Part shown: positions 43,687 through 59,547 of the stretch, in pieces
How positions within the stretch are numbered: the first letter of the stretch is position 1
Layout: the number at the start of each line of letters is the position of its first letter
DNA from: an uncultured Cellvibrionales bacterium
Lineage (GTDB): Bacteria > Pseudomonadota > Gammaproteobacteria > Pseudomonadales > GM7GCV1
DNA: 64,000 nucleotides
Direction: 5' to 3'
Assembly (NCBI GenBank): GCA_913063225.1
Contig: CAJXYP010000007.1
Coordinates: 42,429 to 106,428 of the forward strand
Notes under the pieces: generated by a model
What the model was told of the DNA's origin: nothing
The model's input: only the letters and a program-made list of their open reading frames with translations
The model's database searches: none
Translations under genes and position numbers: made by a program

Positions 43687-44646
43687 ATGGACGTAAGGCG
43701 CCTCGCAAGAACCGATTTAAACCTCCTGGTGGCCTTTCAGGTCTTATTGGAGGAGCAGCATGTTAGCCGTGGTGCAGAGCGGCTCTTTATTACGCAGTCG
43801 GCAATGAGCAAAACGTTGTCGCGCCTTCGTGAGCTCTTTGACGACCCACTTTTTACGCGCTCTGCCCACGGTATGGTACCTACGCCTAGGGCGATTGAGC
43901 TTCACGGAGAATTAGAGCAACTACTGCAGCAAATGGACTACCTGGTTAGTCATCACGAAACAGATCCAACGCAGTTCAGCGGAAAGTTCAACATTACCGC
44001 TACGGATCACTTTGCCTTGCCTATGATTCCCGCTTTGATGACTCTGGTTTCCACCGAAGCTCCCAATATGTCCATAAGGGTTTCGCAAGATCTGGACAGC
44101 CAATTTCGTGATATGACTGAGGGACGTTCAGACATATCTGTGGGAGGGGCGCGATCAGACATAGAGGAGGATTTTGTTGTTGAAACTCTTTGTATTACCT
44201 ATCCAGTATTTCTATTGCGCCACGACCATCCTCTCAAGGAACTGGAAAAGCCTACATGGAGAGACATCATGCAGTACCCTGAAATATCCCTAAAGGTTCT
44301 TTCATCCCAAGGCAGTCGCGGCAGCATTTTGAGATCACGCGTCAATCGCTATCTAAAGCTAAGCACTACTATTCTAGAAACTCCTGATTACCTGACAGCG
44401 CTGGAAACTTTGTCACGCACAGATGGCATCATGTTTGCGCCGCGCCTTAGCCAGGATTTTGTGAAAGCCACTGGGGCAATTTCATCCATAGCGTTGCCGG
44501 GTCGTGAAGGAAAGGATCCGGTAGAAGTGGTAATGATGTACCACAAAAGAACGCAAAACTCCCCTATCCATAAATGGGTCCGGAGCCACATCAAAGAAAT
44601 CTTCGCGCGACAGCAAGAGCGCTTCGATCAAAGGAATGCGACCTAA
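43687..44646 (+). CDS. LysR-family transcriptional regulator
   Basis: A 319-residue protein. Residues about 7-66 form the winged helix: DLNLLVAFQVLLEEQHVSRGAERLFITQSAMSKTLSRLRELFDDPLF. A substrate-binding domain follows, of the NodD/NahR-like variety with FNITATDHFALPMIP and GRSDISVGGARSDIEEDF. The inducer is unknown. It is divergent from the 28-residue gene and two bases upstream of rsuA, so it may be co-transcribed with rsuA. Confidence 0.9.
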   Translation: MDVRRLARTDLNLLVAFQVLLEEQHVSRGAERLFITQSAMSKTLSRLRELFDDPLFTRSAHGMVPTPRAIELHGELEQLLQQMDYLVSHHETDPTQFSGKFNITATDHFALPMIPALMTLVSTEAPNMSIRVSQDLDSQFRDMTEGRSDISVGGARSDIEEDFVVETLCITYPVFLLRHDHPLKELEKPTWRDIMQYPEISLKVLSSQGSRGSILRSRVNRYLKLSTTILETPDYLTALETLSRTDGIMFAPRLSQDFVKATGAISSIALPGREGKDPVEVVMMYHKRTQNSPIHKWVRSHIKEIFARQQERFDQRNAT

Positions 44647-44648
44647 CC

Positions 44649-45338
44649 ATGCGACTTGATAAATACCTAGCGAACAACACCCCCCATTCACGCAAGGACG
44701 TAAAACGAATCCTAAGGAGCGACCGAGTGCAGGTAGATGGTGCGACTGTGCGCAATTCAGCTGAAAATATCGCTGAATCTGCTCTTGTCGAACTTGATGG
44801 TGAGCGCGTCGTTGTATTGGGCCCGGGCTACTTTATGCTACACAAGCCAATCGGCGTGGTTTGCGCAAACTCTGATCCGGAACACGAAACCGTTTTTGAC
44901 TTATTTAATGACGAACCCTACGACGACCTTCATGTAGCCGGCCGGCTTGATCTCGACACAACCGGGCTGGTGCTTATCACTGGAGATGGGAAATGGTCCC
45001 ATCGGGTTATGTCACCGCGTTTTAAGTGCGAGAAAAGCTATATTGCAATTCTCCCGGAAGCGATAACCGAGCGCATGATAGAAAAGCTCGAAGAGGGTGT
45101 GATGCTGCAGGGCGAAGATACGAAGACAGCACCTGCCAAAGTCGAGAAAATTGCCGATGATGAAATTCGCCTAATTATTACCGAGGGACGCTACCATCAG
45201 GTCAAACGTATGCTGGCCGCTGTAGGCAATTCAGTATCCGAATTACATCGCGAAAAGATCGGCGAAATTGTATTGGATGAATCGCTACAACCCGGCGAGT
45301 ATCGAGCCTTAACCGAAGACGAGATCAATAGTGTCTGA
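44649..45338 (+). CDS. rsuA: 16S rRNA pseudouridine-516 synthase
   Basis: A 229-residue protein from ATG 44649. An N-terminal S4 domain (MRLDKYLANNTPHSRKDVKRIL) is followed by the RsuA catalytic domain with HVAGRLDLDTTGLVLIT (catalytic Asp) and EGRYHQVKRMLAAVG. It isomerises U516 of 16S rRNA. The stop overlaps the rsmC GTG start by eight bases. Confidence 0.93.
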   Translation: MRLDKYLANNTPHSRKDVKRILRSDRVQVDGATVRNSAENIAESALVELDGERVVVLGPGYFMLHKPIGVVCANSDPEHETVFDLFNDEPYDDLHVAGRLDLDTTGLVLITGDGKWSHRVMSPRFKCEKSYIAILPEAITERMIEKLEEGVMLQGEDTKTAPAKVEKIADDEIRLIITEGRYHQVKRMLAAVGNSVSELHREKIGEIVLDESLQPGEYRALTEDEINSV

Positions 45339-46392
45339 GCAGGATATTGCTAGTACCGAACTCGCTCTAGCCGTCGATGATTCTAAAGGCTCACAGCGCT
45401 TGTGGGTAGCCGATGAGCACCCCCTACCCGTAGCCTTGTTGCAACTCCTTGCGGAGCAAAACGTCTATCTAATAAGCAACCGACATGATCAGGTTAGACG
45501 GGCGAACGGCTCCGGCGTGCGAGCCTACTTTAACGATTTTGACCTGCAACACCCTGAGCAAAAACTCTGGGATTGCATATTTTTTCGGGTTGCCAAAGAA
45601 AAGGCCGTCGTGCATCAGGTGATCAATAGTGCAGCAGAAGTACTTCGCGAGAAGGGCACTCTTTGGCTAGCCGGCCATAAAAAGGAAGGTACCAAAACTT
45701 ATTTGGCTAAAACTGAAGACCTTTTTGGCTGTAAAGCCATGGTCAAACGCGGGAAAGACCAGTTGTATGTAGGCCACTTGGACCTATACAAAAAGGGTTC
45801 TACTCTGCCAGACGACGACTATCATCAACTACGTCAGGTTCAGATGTCTGAATCGGAAAACTATTGGAGTAAACCCGGTTTGTTTGGCTGGGGCCGCCTC
45901 GACAAAGGCAGTCAGTTGTTGGCTGAGAACCTTAAGAACCTGGATCTTGAGTTTGCCAAATCTCGAGTTTTGGATCTTGGCTGCGGCTACGGGTATCTGT
46001 CCTGTAAAGCGGCTGAACTGAGCCCTATAACATTGCAGGCAACCGATAATTGCGCCGCAGCCATACTTGCGTGCAGCAAAAACCTTGAACAGTTTAAAAA
46101 CGATAACTTAATCTGCACGCCATCAGATTGTGCTGATGAAATTACCGGCAAGTTTGACTTAGTCATTTGTAACCCGCCCTTCCACTCAGGCTTCTCTACT
46201 TCTTCAGCGTTACATCAACGCTTCATCAAGGCCATTCGAAACAAACTAGATGAGAAAGGTGAGGCCCTGATAGTAGTAAACCAATTTTTACGCTTACAGA
46301 ATATCTGCGAAGAAAATGGTTTGGAAATTATTGAGCGAATTCGAGACAATCAGCGTCATTTCGACCTGTATAGATTGAAGCATCGGGGGTAA
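45331..46392 (+). CDS. rsmC: 16S rRNA (guanine-N2)-methyltransferase, RsmC type
   Basis: A 353-residue protein starting at GTG 45331. A degenerate N-terminal methyltransferase-like half is followed by an active C-terminal half with RVLDLGCGYGYLSCKAAEL (SAM loop) and DLVICNPPFHSGF (NPPF catalytic motif), the RsmC/RlmG layout. RsmC methylates G1207 of 16S rRNA; RlmG, acting on 23S rRNA, is the alternative. Overlap with rsuA places two rRNA-modification enzymes in one operon. Confidence 0.87.
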   Translation: MSEQDIASTELALAVDDSKGSQRLWVADEHPLPVALLQLLAEQNVYLISNRHDQVRRANGSGVRAYFNDFDLQHPEQKLWDCIFFRVAKEKAVVHQVINSAAEVLREKGTLWLAGHKKEGTKTYLAKTEDLFGCKAMVKRGKDQLYVGHLDLYKKGSTLPDDDYHQLRQVQMSESENYWSKPGLFGWGRLDKGSQLLAENLKNLDLEFAKSRVLDLGCGYGYLSCKAAELSPITLQATDNCAAAILACSKNLEQFKNDNLICTPSDCADEITGKFDLVICNPPFHSGFSTSSALHQRFIKAIRNKLDEKGEALIVVNQFLRLQNICEENGLEIIERIRDNQRHFDLYRLKHRG

Positions 46393-46401
46393 GGTAAGCG
46401 A

Positions 46402-46869
46402 ATGGGCGTACGAGTTCTTCGCATAGCAAAAGCCATACTAATCGGAATGTTAGTGGATCTCTTTTGCTCATTGATATACAGCATCATGCTTGGTGTTGTG
46501 CTGGCGATCTGGCTTAGCTATACCGGGGTCGACAATTACGATCTGCCGACTGCCATTAGCCAAGCAGCCCTGACTGCTCCCTGGCTATTTATAGCTGTCC
46601 TAGGCGGAGCAACCATTTCCCTGGGTGCAGGATTTGTTGCAGCCAACATTATTCAGTACAACTACGGCAACTATCTCGGAATTATGGGTACGGCTTTGGC
46701 TCTGGTTAGCCTTAACGGAACGGTCGACTATTTGAGCCTAAACACCAGTATTTTCTTTGCACTGCTTACCCTTGTTTCTGTTGTTGGTGGTGGCTGGCTT
46801 TACGGATGGACTGTGGGTTTAACAAGTGCGTCCAATTCAGAGGATTCCTCTGACACGAAGGAAGACTAA
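46402..46869 (+). CDS. Hypothetical four-helix membrane protein
   Basis: A 155-residue protein with four hydrophobic segments at about 9-37, 52-77, 86-104 and 111-135, and an acidic C-terminus (SNSEDSSDTKED). It lies nine bases after rsmC and two bases before the hydrolase gene, so it belongs to the same operon. No family recognised. Confidence 0.7.
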   Translation: MGVRVLRIAKAILIGMLVDLFCSLIYSIMLGVVLAIWLSYTGVDNYDLPTAISQAALTAPWLFIAVLGGATISLGAGFVAANIIQYNYGNYLGIMGTALALVSLNGTVDYLSLNTSIFFALLTLVSVVGGGWLYGWTVGLTSASNSEDSSDTKED

Positions 46870-46871
46870 GA

Positions 46872-47768
46872 ATGGCGCCTACATTCCCGGATGGTTTTGA
46901 AGGCCAAAGTTTTTTTCAGTCTCGCGATGGGCTGAAGCTTCATTGTTACCAGCGACTGGTACCAAAACCCGAATACCACGTTCTTGCCATTCACGGCTTA
47001 GGCGAACACGCCGGTCGCTATGGCTGGCTTGCCAATCAAGTTGCAGACGATGGCGGCAGTTTCAGTTGCCTAAATTTACGCGGCCATGGCTTGTCAGAAG
47101 GGCAGAGAGGGCATAGCCCAAACTATCGGCTGATTCTTGAGGATATCGCCGACTTCATAGAGAGCCAGAGACAAGAAAATGGCACTGCGCTGTTTCTATT
47201 TGGTCACAGCCTCGGCGGCGGCATAGCCTTAAATTTCGCGATTGAAGCGGACACCCATTACAAAAATTCTAAGCGCATTCTTAGCGGTGTTATCGCTTGC
47301 GCACCCCTGCTGCGCCTATCTTTCCAGCCTCCAGCTTGGAAGCTTTTTCTAGCAAGGAAACTAGTCAAGGTACTGCCGAGTTTCAGCCTTAATCGCGGAA
47401 TCAAGCCTTGGGTGCTGACACGAGATAAAGAGGTCCGCGCCGCTTACAAAGCCGATCCACTAGTGCACGAACGGGTTAGCGCGGCTCTAACTATTGGTTT
47501 TTTTGATGCCGGTGAATCCGCAATTGCAAAGGCTGATGAAATTCAGATTCCCACCCTGATTTTGCACGGAGAAGCTGATCAAGTAACCAGCATTGATGCG
47601 TCAAAAGAGTTTGTTGATCGAGCCGGCGAAATTGCCAGCTTCAAGAGCTTCCCAAATTGTTATCACGAATTGATTAACGAACCAGAGCGCAATGAGATTG
47701 CGGAGACAATACTGAGCTGGATTCAGAAACAACTGGCAGGTAAATTCGGGACAGATCACCGACTCTAA
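46872..47768 (+). CDS. Alpha/beta hydrolase, monoacylglycerol lipase-like
   Basis: A 298-residue cytoplasmic hydrolase. The oxyanion region HVLAIHGLGEHAGRYG, the nucleophile elbow FLFGHSLGGGIAL (Ser), the acid LILHGEADQVTS (Asp) and the FPNCYHELINE His give a complete triad, in the order of serine aminopeptidase S33 / monoacylglycerol lipases. Substrate probably lipid esters. Last gene of the operon; convergent with the cysK-like gene, with two bases between. Confidence 0.87.
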   Translation: MAPTFPDGFEGQSFFQSRDGLKLHCYQRLVPKPEYHVLAIHGLGEHAGRYGWLANQVADDGGSFSCLNLRGHGLSEGQRGHSPNYRLILEDIADFIESQRQENGTALFLFGHSLGGGIALNFAIEADTHYKNSKRILSGVIACAPLLRLSFQPPAWKLFLARKLVKVLPSFSLNRGIKPWVLTRDKEVRAAYKADPLVHERVSAALTIGFFDAGESAIAKADEIQIPTLILHGEADQVTSIDASKEFVDRAGEIASFKSFPNCYHELINEPERNEIAETILSWIQKQLAGKFGTDHRL

Positions 47769-47770
47769 CT

Positions 47771-48766
47771 TCAGAGCCAATCAGGTACGGGCAGACCTTT
47801 TGATTTTAGAAATACTGGATTGTATATCTTGCTCTGATATCGGGTGCCGTAATCACAAAGGATAGTAACGATGGTATGGCCAGGTCCCATTTCCTCGGCC
47901 ATTCTTAGGGCACCAGCCATGTTTATGGCTGATGACCCGCCGAGGCAAATCCCTTCGAATCGCAACAAGTCATAGATCAACGGCAAGGCCTCTGCATCGG
48001 TAATTTGCATAGGAATATCGATTTCGGTTCCCGCTAAGTTCTCGGTAATGTGGCTAATGCCTATGCCCTCAGCAATGGACGAACCCTCAAACAGTAAATC
48101 ACCGGAAGAAAAATAGTTGAATAGCGCCGATCCCTCTGGGTCCGCCAACCCTATCTTCACCTTTGGGTTTTTTTCACGCAGAGCTCTCGACACACCCGCC
48201 AGAGTTCCACCGGTGCCAACCGAACAAACAAATGCGTCAACCTCTCCATCTGTCTGATCCCAAATTTCCTGACCGGTACTTTGGTAATGCATATCTCTAT
48301 TCGCGGTATTGTCGAATTGACCGGCACAAAATGCGGAGCCCGGATTCTCTTCATTCAACTTGCCGGCAATTGCCTTGGCGCGGTGAATATAGTGATTGGG
48401 GTCGTCATAACTGGTTGATTGCACCAACTCTAGCTGCGCCCCTAGTAACTCCAATTGCTCGATTTTCTCGCGGCTCTGATTCATGGGCATAACGATTCGC
48501 GTACCAAAACCCATAGAATTGGCCAATATCGTTAGGCCAATACCAGTATTTCCTGCCGTGCCTTCTACTATGGTTCCACCAGGTTGCAGGGCCCCACTTG
48601 CTATGGCACTGCGCACAATACCCAATGCAGTACGATCTTTAATCGAACCGCCAGGGTTCATAAATTCGCACTTTCCATAAATTTCACAGCCGGCCTGTTC
48701 CGACAATTTGCGAAGTTTTAGTAAAGGTGTATTACCAATTAGGCCAGCTAGATCCGGTACGCGCAT
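47771..48766 (-). CDS. Cysteine synthase family PLP enzyme
   Basis: A 331-residue protein. GNTPLLKLRKLSE, CEFMNPGGSIKDRTAL (PLP Lys), VEGTAGNTGIGLTI (substrate loop; Thr-Ala in place of the usual Thr-Ser), SVGTGGTLAGVSRAL (phosphate loop) and EGICLGGSSAIN. It is of the CysK/CBS fold. The TAGNTG loop and the C-terminal GLPVPDWL differ from standard CysK, so either O-acetylserine sulfhydrylase or a cystathionine beta-synthase-type activity is possible. It could feed cysteine to gshA. Confidence 0.85.
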   Translation of the reverse strand: MRVPDLAGLIGNTPLLKLRKLSEQAGCEIYGKCEFMNPGGSIKDRTALGIVRSAIASGALQPGGTIVEGTAGNTGIGLTILANSMGFGTRIVMPMNQSREKIEQLELLGAQLELVQSTSYDDPNHYIHRAKAIAGKLNEENPGSAFCAGQFDNTANRDMHYQSTGQEIWDQTDGEVDAFVCSVGTGGTLAGVSRALREKNPKVKIGLADPEGSALFNYFSSGDLLFEGSSIAEGIGISHITENLAGTEIDIPMQITDAEALPLIYDLLRFEGICLGGSSAINMAGALRMAEEMGPGHTIVTILCDYGTRYQSKIYNPVFLKSKGLPVPDWL

Positions 48767-49048
48767 AGAAATTCCTGTAGCAAGCCGCCTATATTAGACC
48801 TTGATCGCAGGAATTAGCAGCTCTTTAAACAGCCTTTTAGCACTCTTTTGACTTTCTCAGACTCTGATCTAGCCAATGGATTCGAGGGGTCCGGCAGGCT
48901 GGGTATTTTATGATTTGTCCGAATATGCTTACGCGTGTAAAATTGCCAGCCTTTTGCCCATCTGAGGCAACCCCGCCGAGCGTATTCTTGGCGCGCGGGA
49001 TTAAGTAGGTTACCTACCCCCGGTCACAGTTACACAGGACCCATTTGT

Positions 49049-54921
<5,873 letters not shown>

Positions 54922-54996
54922 GCAATTGTTCTTTTTCGTGATTTCTGCCTTGCGCTGTGCTCGAATCCTTATTGCAACACTCTCTAGGAAAACTAA

Positions 54997-56043
54997 TTGA
55001 CTGAACTCAAAAATGACCGCTTTCTAAAAGCATTGCGGCGGCAACCTACGGACCGAACACCTATATGGATGATGCGACAAGCTGGCCGTTATCTGCCTGA
55101 ATACAGAGCTATTCGCCAAAAAGCAGGTTCTTTTATGAACCTCTGCACAAATCCCGAACTAGCCTGTGAAGTAACTCTGCAACCTTTAGAACGCTTTGAA
55201 TTCGACGCCGCGATTCTATTTTCCGATATTTTGACTATCCCCGACGCCATGGGGCTGGGCCTGCATTTTGTTGAAGGCGAAGGACCGAAATTTCGCCACC
55301 CTTTAAGAAGTCAGGCTGACGTAGAGAAATTAGCGGTGCCCGATATTGGATCGGAATTGGGCTATGTGACCGACGCGGTTTCATTGATTCGTAAGGAGCT
55401 CGTGGGCCGAGTGCCTCTAATCGGCTTTTCTGGCAGCCCTTGGACCTTGGCCACCTACATGGTTGAGGGACAATCTACCCGCGAATTTCGCCTTATCAAA
55501 GGTATGCTTTATGAAGATCCAAAGAGCCTACATCTATTGCTCGATAAGCTAGCTCAGTCAGTCATTCTTTATCTTCAAGCGCAGATAGATGCCGGAGCTC
55601 AAGTCGTACAGATATTTGATACCTGGGGTGGCGTGCTTAGCGATGCCGCTTATCGAGAGTTCTCTCTAAGCTATATGGCAAAGATTGTTGATGGCCTTAG
55701 CCACAACACTGACATACCCATAATTCTTTTCACTAAAAACGGCTCACCCTGGCTAGAGGAAATTGCCGATACCGGCTGCCATGCGCTTGGGCTGGATTGG
55801 TCCATTGGTATGGACGCTGCGCGCAATCGTGTCGGCGATCGAGTGGCCCTACAAGGCAATATGGATCCGGCGATCCTGCGATCTACTCCGGAGGCGATTG
55901 AAACAGAAGTCCAGCGTATATTGGACGTCTACGGCCCGGGCCCAGGACACATATTCAACTTGGGCCACGGTATTACTCCAGACGTATCACCCGAGAATGT
56001 CGCAGCATTTGTGAGAGCCGTGCACGATCGAAGTGTGAACTAG
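54997..56043 (+). CDS. hemE: Uroporphyrinogen decarboxylase
   Basis: A 348-residue protein starting at TTG 54997 with AGGAAAA before it. [52 protein letters not shown] and [15 protein letters not shown] are HemE signatures, with the catalytic Asp in FSDIL. It converts uroporphyrinogen III to coproporphyrinogen III. The gltB-gltD-hemE order is as in Pseudomonas. Confidence 0.96.
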   Translation: MTELKNDRFLKALRRQPTDRTPIWMMRQAGRYLPEYRAIRQKAGSFMNLCTNPELACEVTLQPLERFEFDAAILFSDILTIPDAMGLGLHFVEGEGPKFRHPLRSQADVEKLAVPDIGSELGYVTDAVSLIRKELVGRVPLIGFSGSPWTLATYMVEGQSTREFRLIKGMLYEDPKSLHLLLDKLAQSVILYLQAQIDAGAQVVQIFDTWGGVLSDAAYREFSLSYMAKIVDGLSHNTDIPIILFTKNGSPWLEEIADTGCHALGLDWSIGMDAARNRVGDRVALQGNMDPAILRSTPEAIETEVQRILDVYGPGPGHIFNLGHGITPDVSPENVAAFVRAVHDRSVN

Positions 56044-56163
56044 TCGAGATTCCTGCATATTCAGCCTTTTCAATCCATCGAAAGCACTAGCACTTAGGGC
56101 TCGGCGGCCCAAAGATATGCCCCATAAAGTTAACTGACCAAATTTTCAGCAGGGGGCGTTGAA

Positions 56164-56523
56164 GTGGCAGAGCTAAAACAAAAGAAAATTGTCGTAACTG
56201 ACTTAAAACTGGGTATGTTCGTATCTGCGCTCGATCGCCCTTGGGCACAGACCTCATTTCCACTGCAAGGCTTTGCCTTAAGATCTCATCGAGAGATCAT
56301 GGCAATTCGTTCGCTATGCCAGTACGTATATATAGACGCTGACAAAAGTAAGAACCTTCCGCCATCAGTGCTCGAGAACAAAGGCTTTGATAACAAACAA
56401 GGCGACTACAGACAATCACAGCTCCCTCTAAAGCTTAGCCACGGGAAATATTCCTCCCGGGCAAATACCGCGCGCTCATCAGCGAAGCTGATATCCAACT
56501 CAATGCTGGTCACAATCTGCTGA
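56164..56523 (+). pseudogene. Truncated DUF3391 / HD-GYP signalling gene
   Basis: A 119-residue frame from GTG 56164. Residues 1 to about 85 match the DUF3391 domain that precedes HD-GYP cyclic-di-GMP phosphodiesterases: KIVVTDLKLGMFVSALDRPW, TSFPLQGFALRSHREI, LCQYVYIDADKS. The HD-GYP domain is absent; from about 56400 the frame runs into the antisense strand of the FecR-type gene. The remaining product cannot hydrolyse cyclic-di-GMP. The break coincides with the truncated 3' end of the neighbour. Confidence 0.75.
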
Positions 56524-57946
56524 TGAAAGTCCATTACTAACCCGGCACGAGTCAGCGTGCCCAAGTTGCCATCCGCATCCGTTGGAGAGGTTGAATTTAT
56601 AAGGCTAAATACGCCTATCAAGTTCCTATCTGCCTCCTCTAGCGAGGGAGTATTTGGAGAAATAGCAATTCCTCCATCTGCCAGCGCTATCGCGTAGTGA
56701 TGATTTTGCAGCGCATTTAGATCTACCCCGCTATTCAACAATAGGGCATCACCAGTCCAGCGGCCCATAAATACGTCAACGGTTACTTCGACAGTCGCGG
56801 AAGTACCCTGCAGGCCAGCAGTAGCGTACAAACAAGGATCGCAGCCCGCCGCTACCAAATCAAAATCAAAGGCAGCTAAGGCCGTTGTAGTTAGGCCATC
56901 TCCAGTTAGTGAATCAGTTTCCCCGGTAGCGGCATCTAAAAAACCTGCTCTTGGAACCGCATCGGTCCCGGTCGGGTTTATCAATATATTTAACGCCGCA
57001 GTCTGAGCGCTGCCAAAACCGCGAGCAGTAGCTAGTGCTACCACTGATCCAGCTGGTGCTGCGGTGGTACGTGTCGCCTCAGTAATAACTTCGGTAACGG
57101 CCTCTTCATTGCGAGTAACTAAAACGTCATTTGCATCGTTGTCAGAATTTGCAGCTACAGCTGCGGCTACAGCAACCACCGTAGTTCCCGCTTCTACTGC
57201 GCTTCGTTCAACAAAGGTGGCAACATCGGTAGCTGTGTCCGCAGCGGGTTCAGCCTCGTCTTCGTCGGCGATAGCTCCATTATCTTCACCTGCATCATCG
57301 TCAGCGGCTGCGAAAACTACGCTGGGTGGCGCTAATAATGTTTCAGCCGCTGTGTTGGCATCCGGCGTATAGAAATAAGTATTTGCTCCAACCGCTGTAC
57401 AACAGCCCCCATTACAGGCGTCGATACCACCATCTGCAACACCTCCATACAACCCCGGTGCGTTTCCATCACAGGCTGTTTCACAAACAGTTACAGCCCA
57501 GTGCGTACCTCAAAGGCCGATGGTTGCTATACCTGATATTTATCTCTATTACTGTGGCCGATAAGCCCGGTGATAGCTTGCAATCCACCCCGAAGCAATG
57601 AATATATTACAGATTCCGTACCGTCTTCTTGCCCATCAAATTTGTGCTCTTCGATAAAGAAACGGGTATCCGGCTGAAGCGCTATTAGACCTCTGTCGTT
57701 AAACCGCACCTGAGCCCATGCTCGGTTAGCAGTAACGAGAGTATCACCTTCATATACCGGCGCTCGTCGCTGCAAGCGGCGCACATTGCCATCCATGTCC
57801 AAAGCGGTAACCACGCCGGTAGTAGAAAGCATCAAGCTAATTGGCTCACCTTGCTGCGCTTGCAGGCTGACGCTAAACAACAGCGCCAGCGCAGCTGCGC
57901 ATATCAGCTTCTCTAGTAACATATTTTTCATATTCTGAATCCTCAT
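56406..57946 (-). pseudogene. Degenerate FecR-domain exported protein
   Basis: The N-terminal part (57946-57527) has a signal peptide ending SLQAQ and a FecR domain: GVVTALDMDGNVRRLQRRAPVYEGD, WAQVRFNDRGLIALQPDTRF, LLRGGLQAITGLIGHSNRDKYQV, then TAG. In another frame the text resumes IATIGL-stop-GTHWAVTVCETACDG, where families have IATIGLRGTHY: TGA at 57510-57512 replaces an Arg codon, and about ten bases (Ser-Thr-Pro) are missing before it. The long Ala/Asp-rich region then stays open to 56406, where the end runs into the HD-GYP remnant. So there are a frameshift, a nonsense codon and a lost C-terminus. Confidence 0.78.
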
Positions 57947-58491
57947 ATTCCTATCGGAACAAATATCTAGCGCTTAGGCTAATTTGTTCCCGCTGATAAT
58001 CCGTAAAGCCAGCTGTTGAGTCGTTATCCGTTGCGGTCGCAGCAAATCCGATTATCCAATTATCTGCCGCTCGCCAATTAAGTGTGACGTTTGCGCTTAT
58101 GTTCAAGTCTTTGCGAAGTACCGGCGGCAACACTAGTTCTTCTGCGTACTCGCTGCGCTGGGCCCGAATACTGCTCATGAGTTGCACGTTGGGAGTAAAG
58201 CTCAAGCCCAGTCCAATATTTGCGCCATAAGTGTCGCGCTCTGTATTTTGGAGAGCTCCGGGCGCAGTATCATCGGCCGCATCTTCAAATCCTGCCGTAA
58301 CGCCCACGGTAAGACTGGGACGATAAGTGGCCGCAAACTGGTGCTGAATCGAAAGGCCGGCGGTTGCCAAAAGCGAATCTTTGCCCGGGTTAGCATCGTA
58401 ACTAAGATCTGAAGCTTGCCCGAAGAATGTAATGGAAGACTGTGCTGACATCGTGTGCGTCCAGCTAGCACTTAGACCGGCCATATCTCTA

Positions 58492-58513
58492 TACGCCGAC
58501 TCTACGCCGACTC
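58492..58513. repeat. 11-bp tandem duplication inside the barrel gene
   Basis: TACGCCGACTC occurs twice in a row. Removing one copy restores the reading LEESAYRDMAGLSASW on the minus strand, so the duplication is the inactivating change. Confidence 0.88.
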
Positions 58514-59221
58514 TTCGAGACGAAAATGATTCCCTTGAATTGCCACCCGAAAGGAGCCGGTTTCGCTCCTCCGGCTATAGGCCAAAGACAGCCCAGCCGC
58601 AGATTGCGGCAGGTCGCCACTGGTATTTTCCCGGTGATTCATATTCCCCGATATGGAGATATCTGACGAAGTTGTAAGGGGCTTGGTATACGCAAGGACG
58701 CCAACCAAGGACGCGAAACTGTCTTCTTGCGGCGTTGCGGTGTCCAAAGTACCTGGGGGCAAGCCAATAAGTGAGGACAAATCATCATCCGTCGAGGCAT
58801 TAATGTTCGAATCGTAACCCGTCATGACCTCAAAACTACCGCGCCAAATCGCTCGGCGTCGGCCTTCACGAGCACTTATTGTATCGAGGTACGGTCGAAC
58901 ATTTTCACTAACCTCCTGCGGCGGATTGGACGCTAGCACTCGCTCAAACTCTATTTTGGCGCGATCATCTTCCTGAGCAGCAAAATAGGCTCTGCCTAAC
59001 TCTAATCGAGCGTAATTATTATCCGGCTGGTTCATCGTAACCCGCTCTAAAGCAAAAATTCCTTCACTAAAAAATCCGGAATCCACTGCTGTGACACGTA
59101 TTCAAGGTCAAAGGCGGGTTCGCCTTCCCAGATAGGAAGCAGCTGATTTGCGAAGGCAAACGCTTCTGCCCGCATACCAGATCGATTCAGCTGAGACAGC
59201 TGTGCAATCTGCTCTGCGTCC

Positions 59222-59242
59222 TGAGCCCTGAGCCCTGAGCCC
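59222..59242. repeat. 7-bp tandem triplication inside the barrel gene
   Basis: TGAGCCC occurs three times in a row. Leaving one copy restores LLRAQDAEQIAQL across the signal peptide junction on the minus strand. Two extra copies add 14 bases and shift the frame. Confidence 0.87.
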
Positions 59243-59547
59243 TCAAAAGGGTCGGCAAGCAAAGCGAACAAGCTAATATAGAAGTGCCGAAAACTTTAAA
59301 GAGTCGGCGAGAGGCCGGATGTTCCGGAGTGTGCGGTGAATGGTTGTTATCGTGCACGATATCCCCCAAGCGATTTGTGGGCCTCACTGGCCGAAGCTTT
59401 GAAATACTAGCAACCCCACTTATGAGAGTCGCCCCATACGCACGCCAATTGAGGCGTTAACTTTCTTAGTATAGGATGATTTTTAAAGAAATGTGACCGA
59501 TGTCTAACTTTAGTCACTTTGATCGAACCCAACTTGGAGCCCATTAC

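Larger units (their letters stand above)
57951..59387 (-). pseudogene. Broken TPR plus beta-barrel outer-membrane protein
   Basis: Three frames give one protein: signal peptide ILACSLCLPTLLRAQ, then DAEQIAQLSQLNRSGMRAEA, then FDLEYGVTAVDSGFF...FALERVTMNQPDNNYARLELGRAYF (TPR), SFEVMTGYDSNINAST, and barrel strands to the end SLSARYLFR. Breaks: three tandem copies of TGAGCCC at 59222-59242 where one would keep frame; one lost G near 59099; an 11-bp tandem duplication at 58492-58513 that creates a TAG. Such proteins are usually encoded with FecR-domain partners, as here. Start uncertain (GTG 59387 used). Confidence 0.8.

Noticed and set aside
56164..56523. Functional stand-alone DUF3391 protein
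   Set aside because: The last ~35 residues are antisense of the neighbouring gene and the domain is known as part of HD-GYP proteins.
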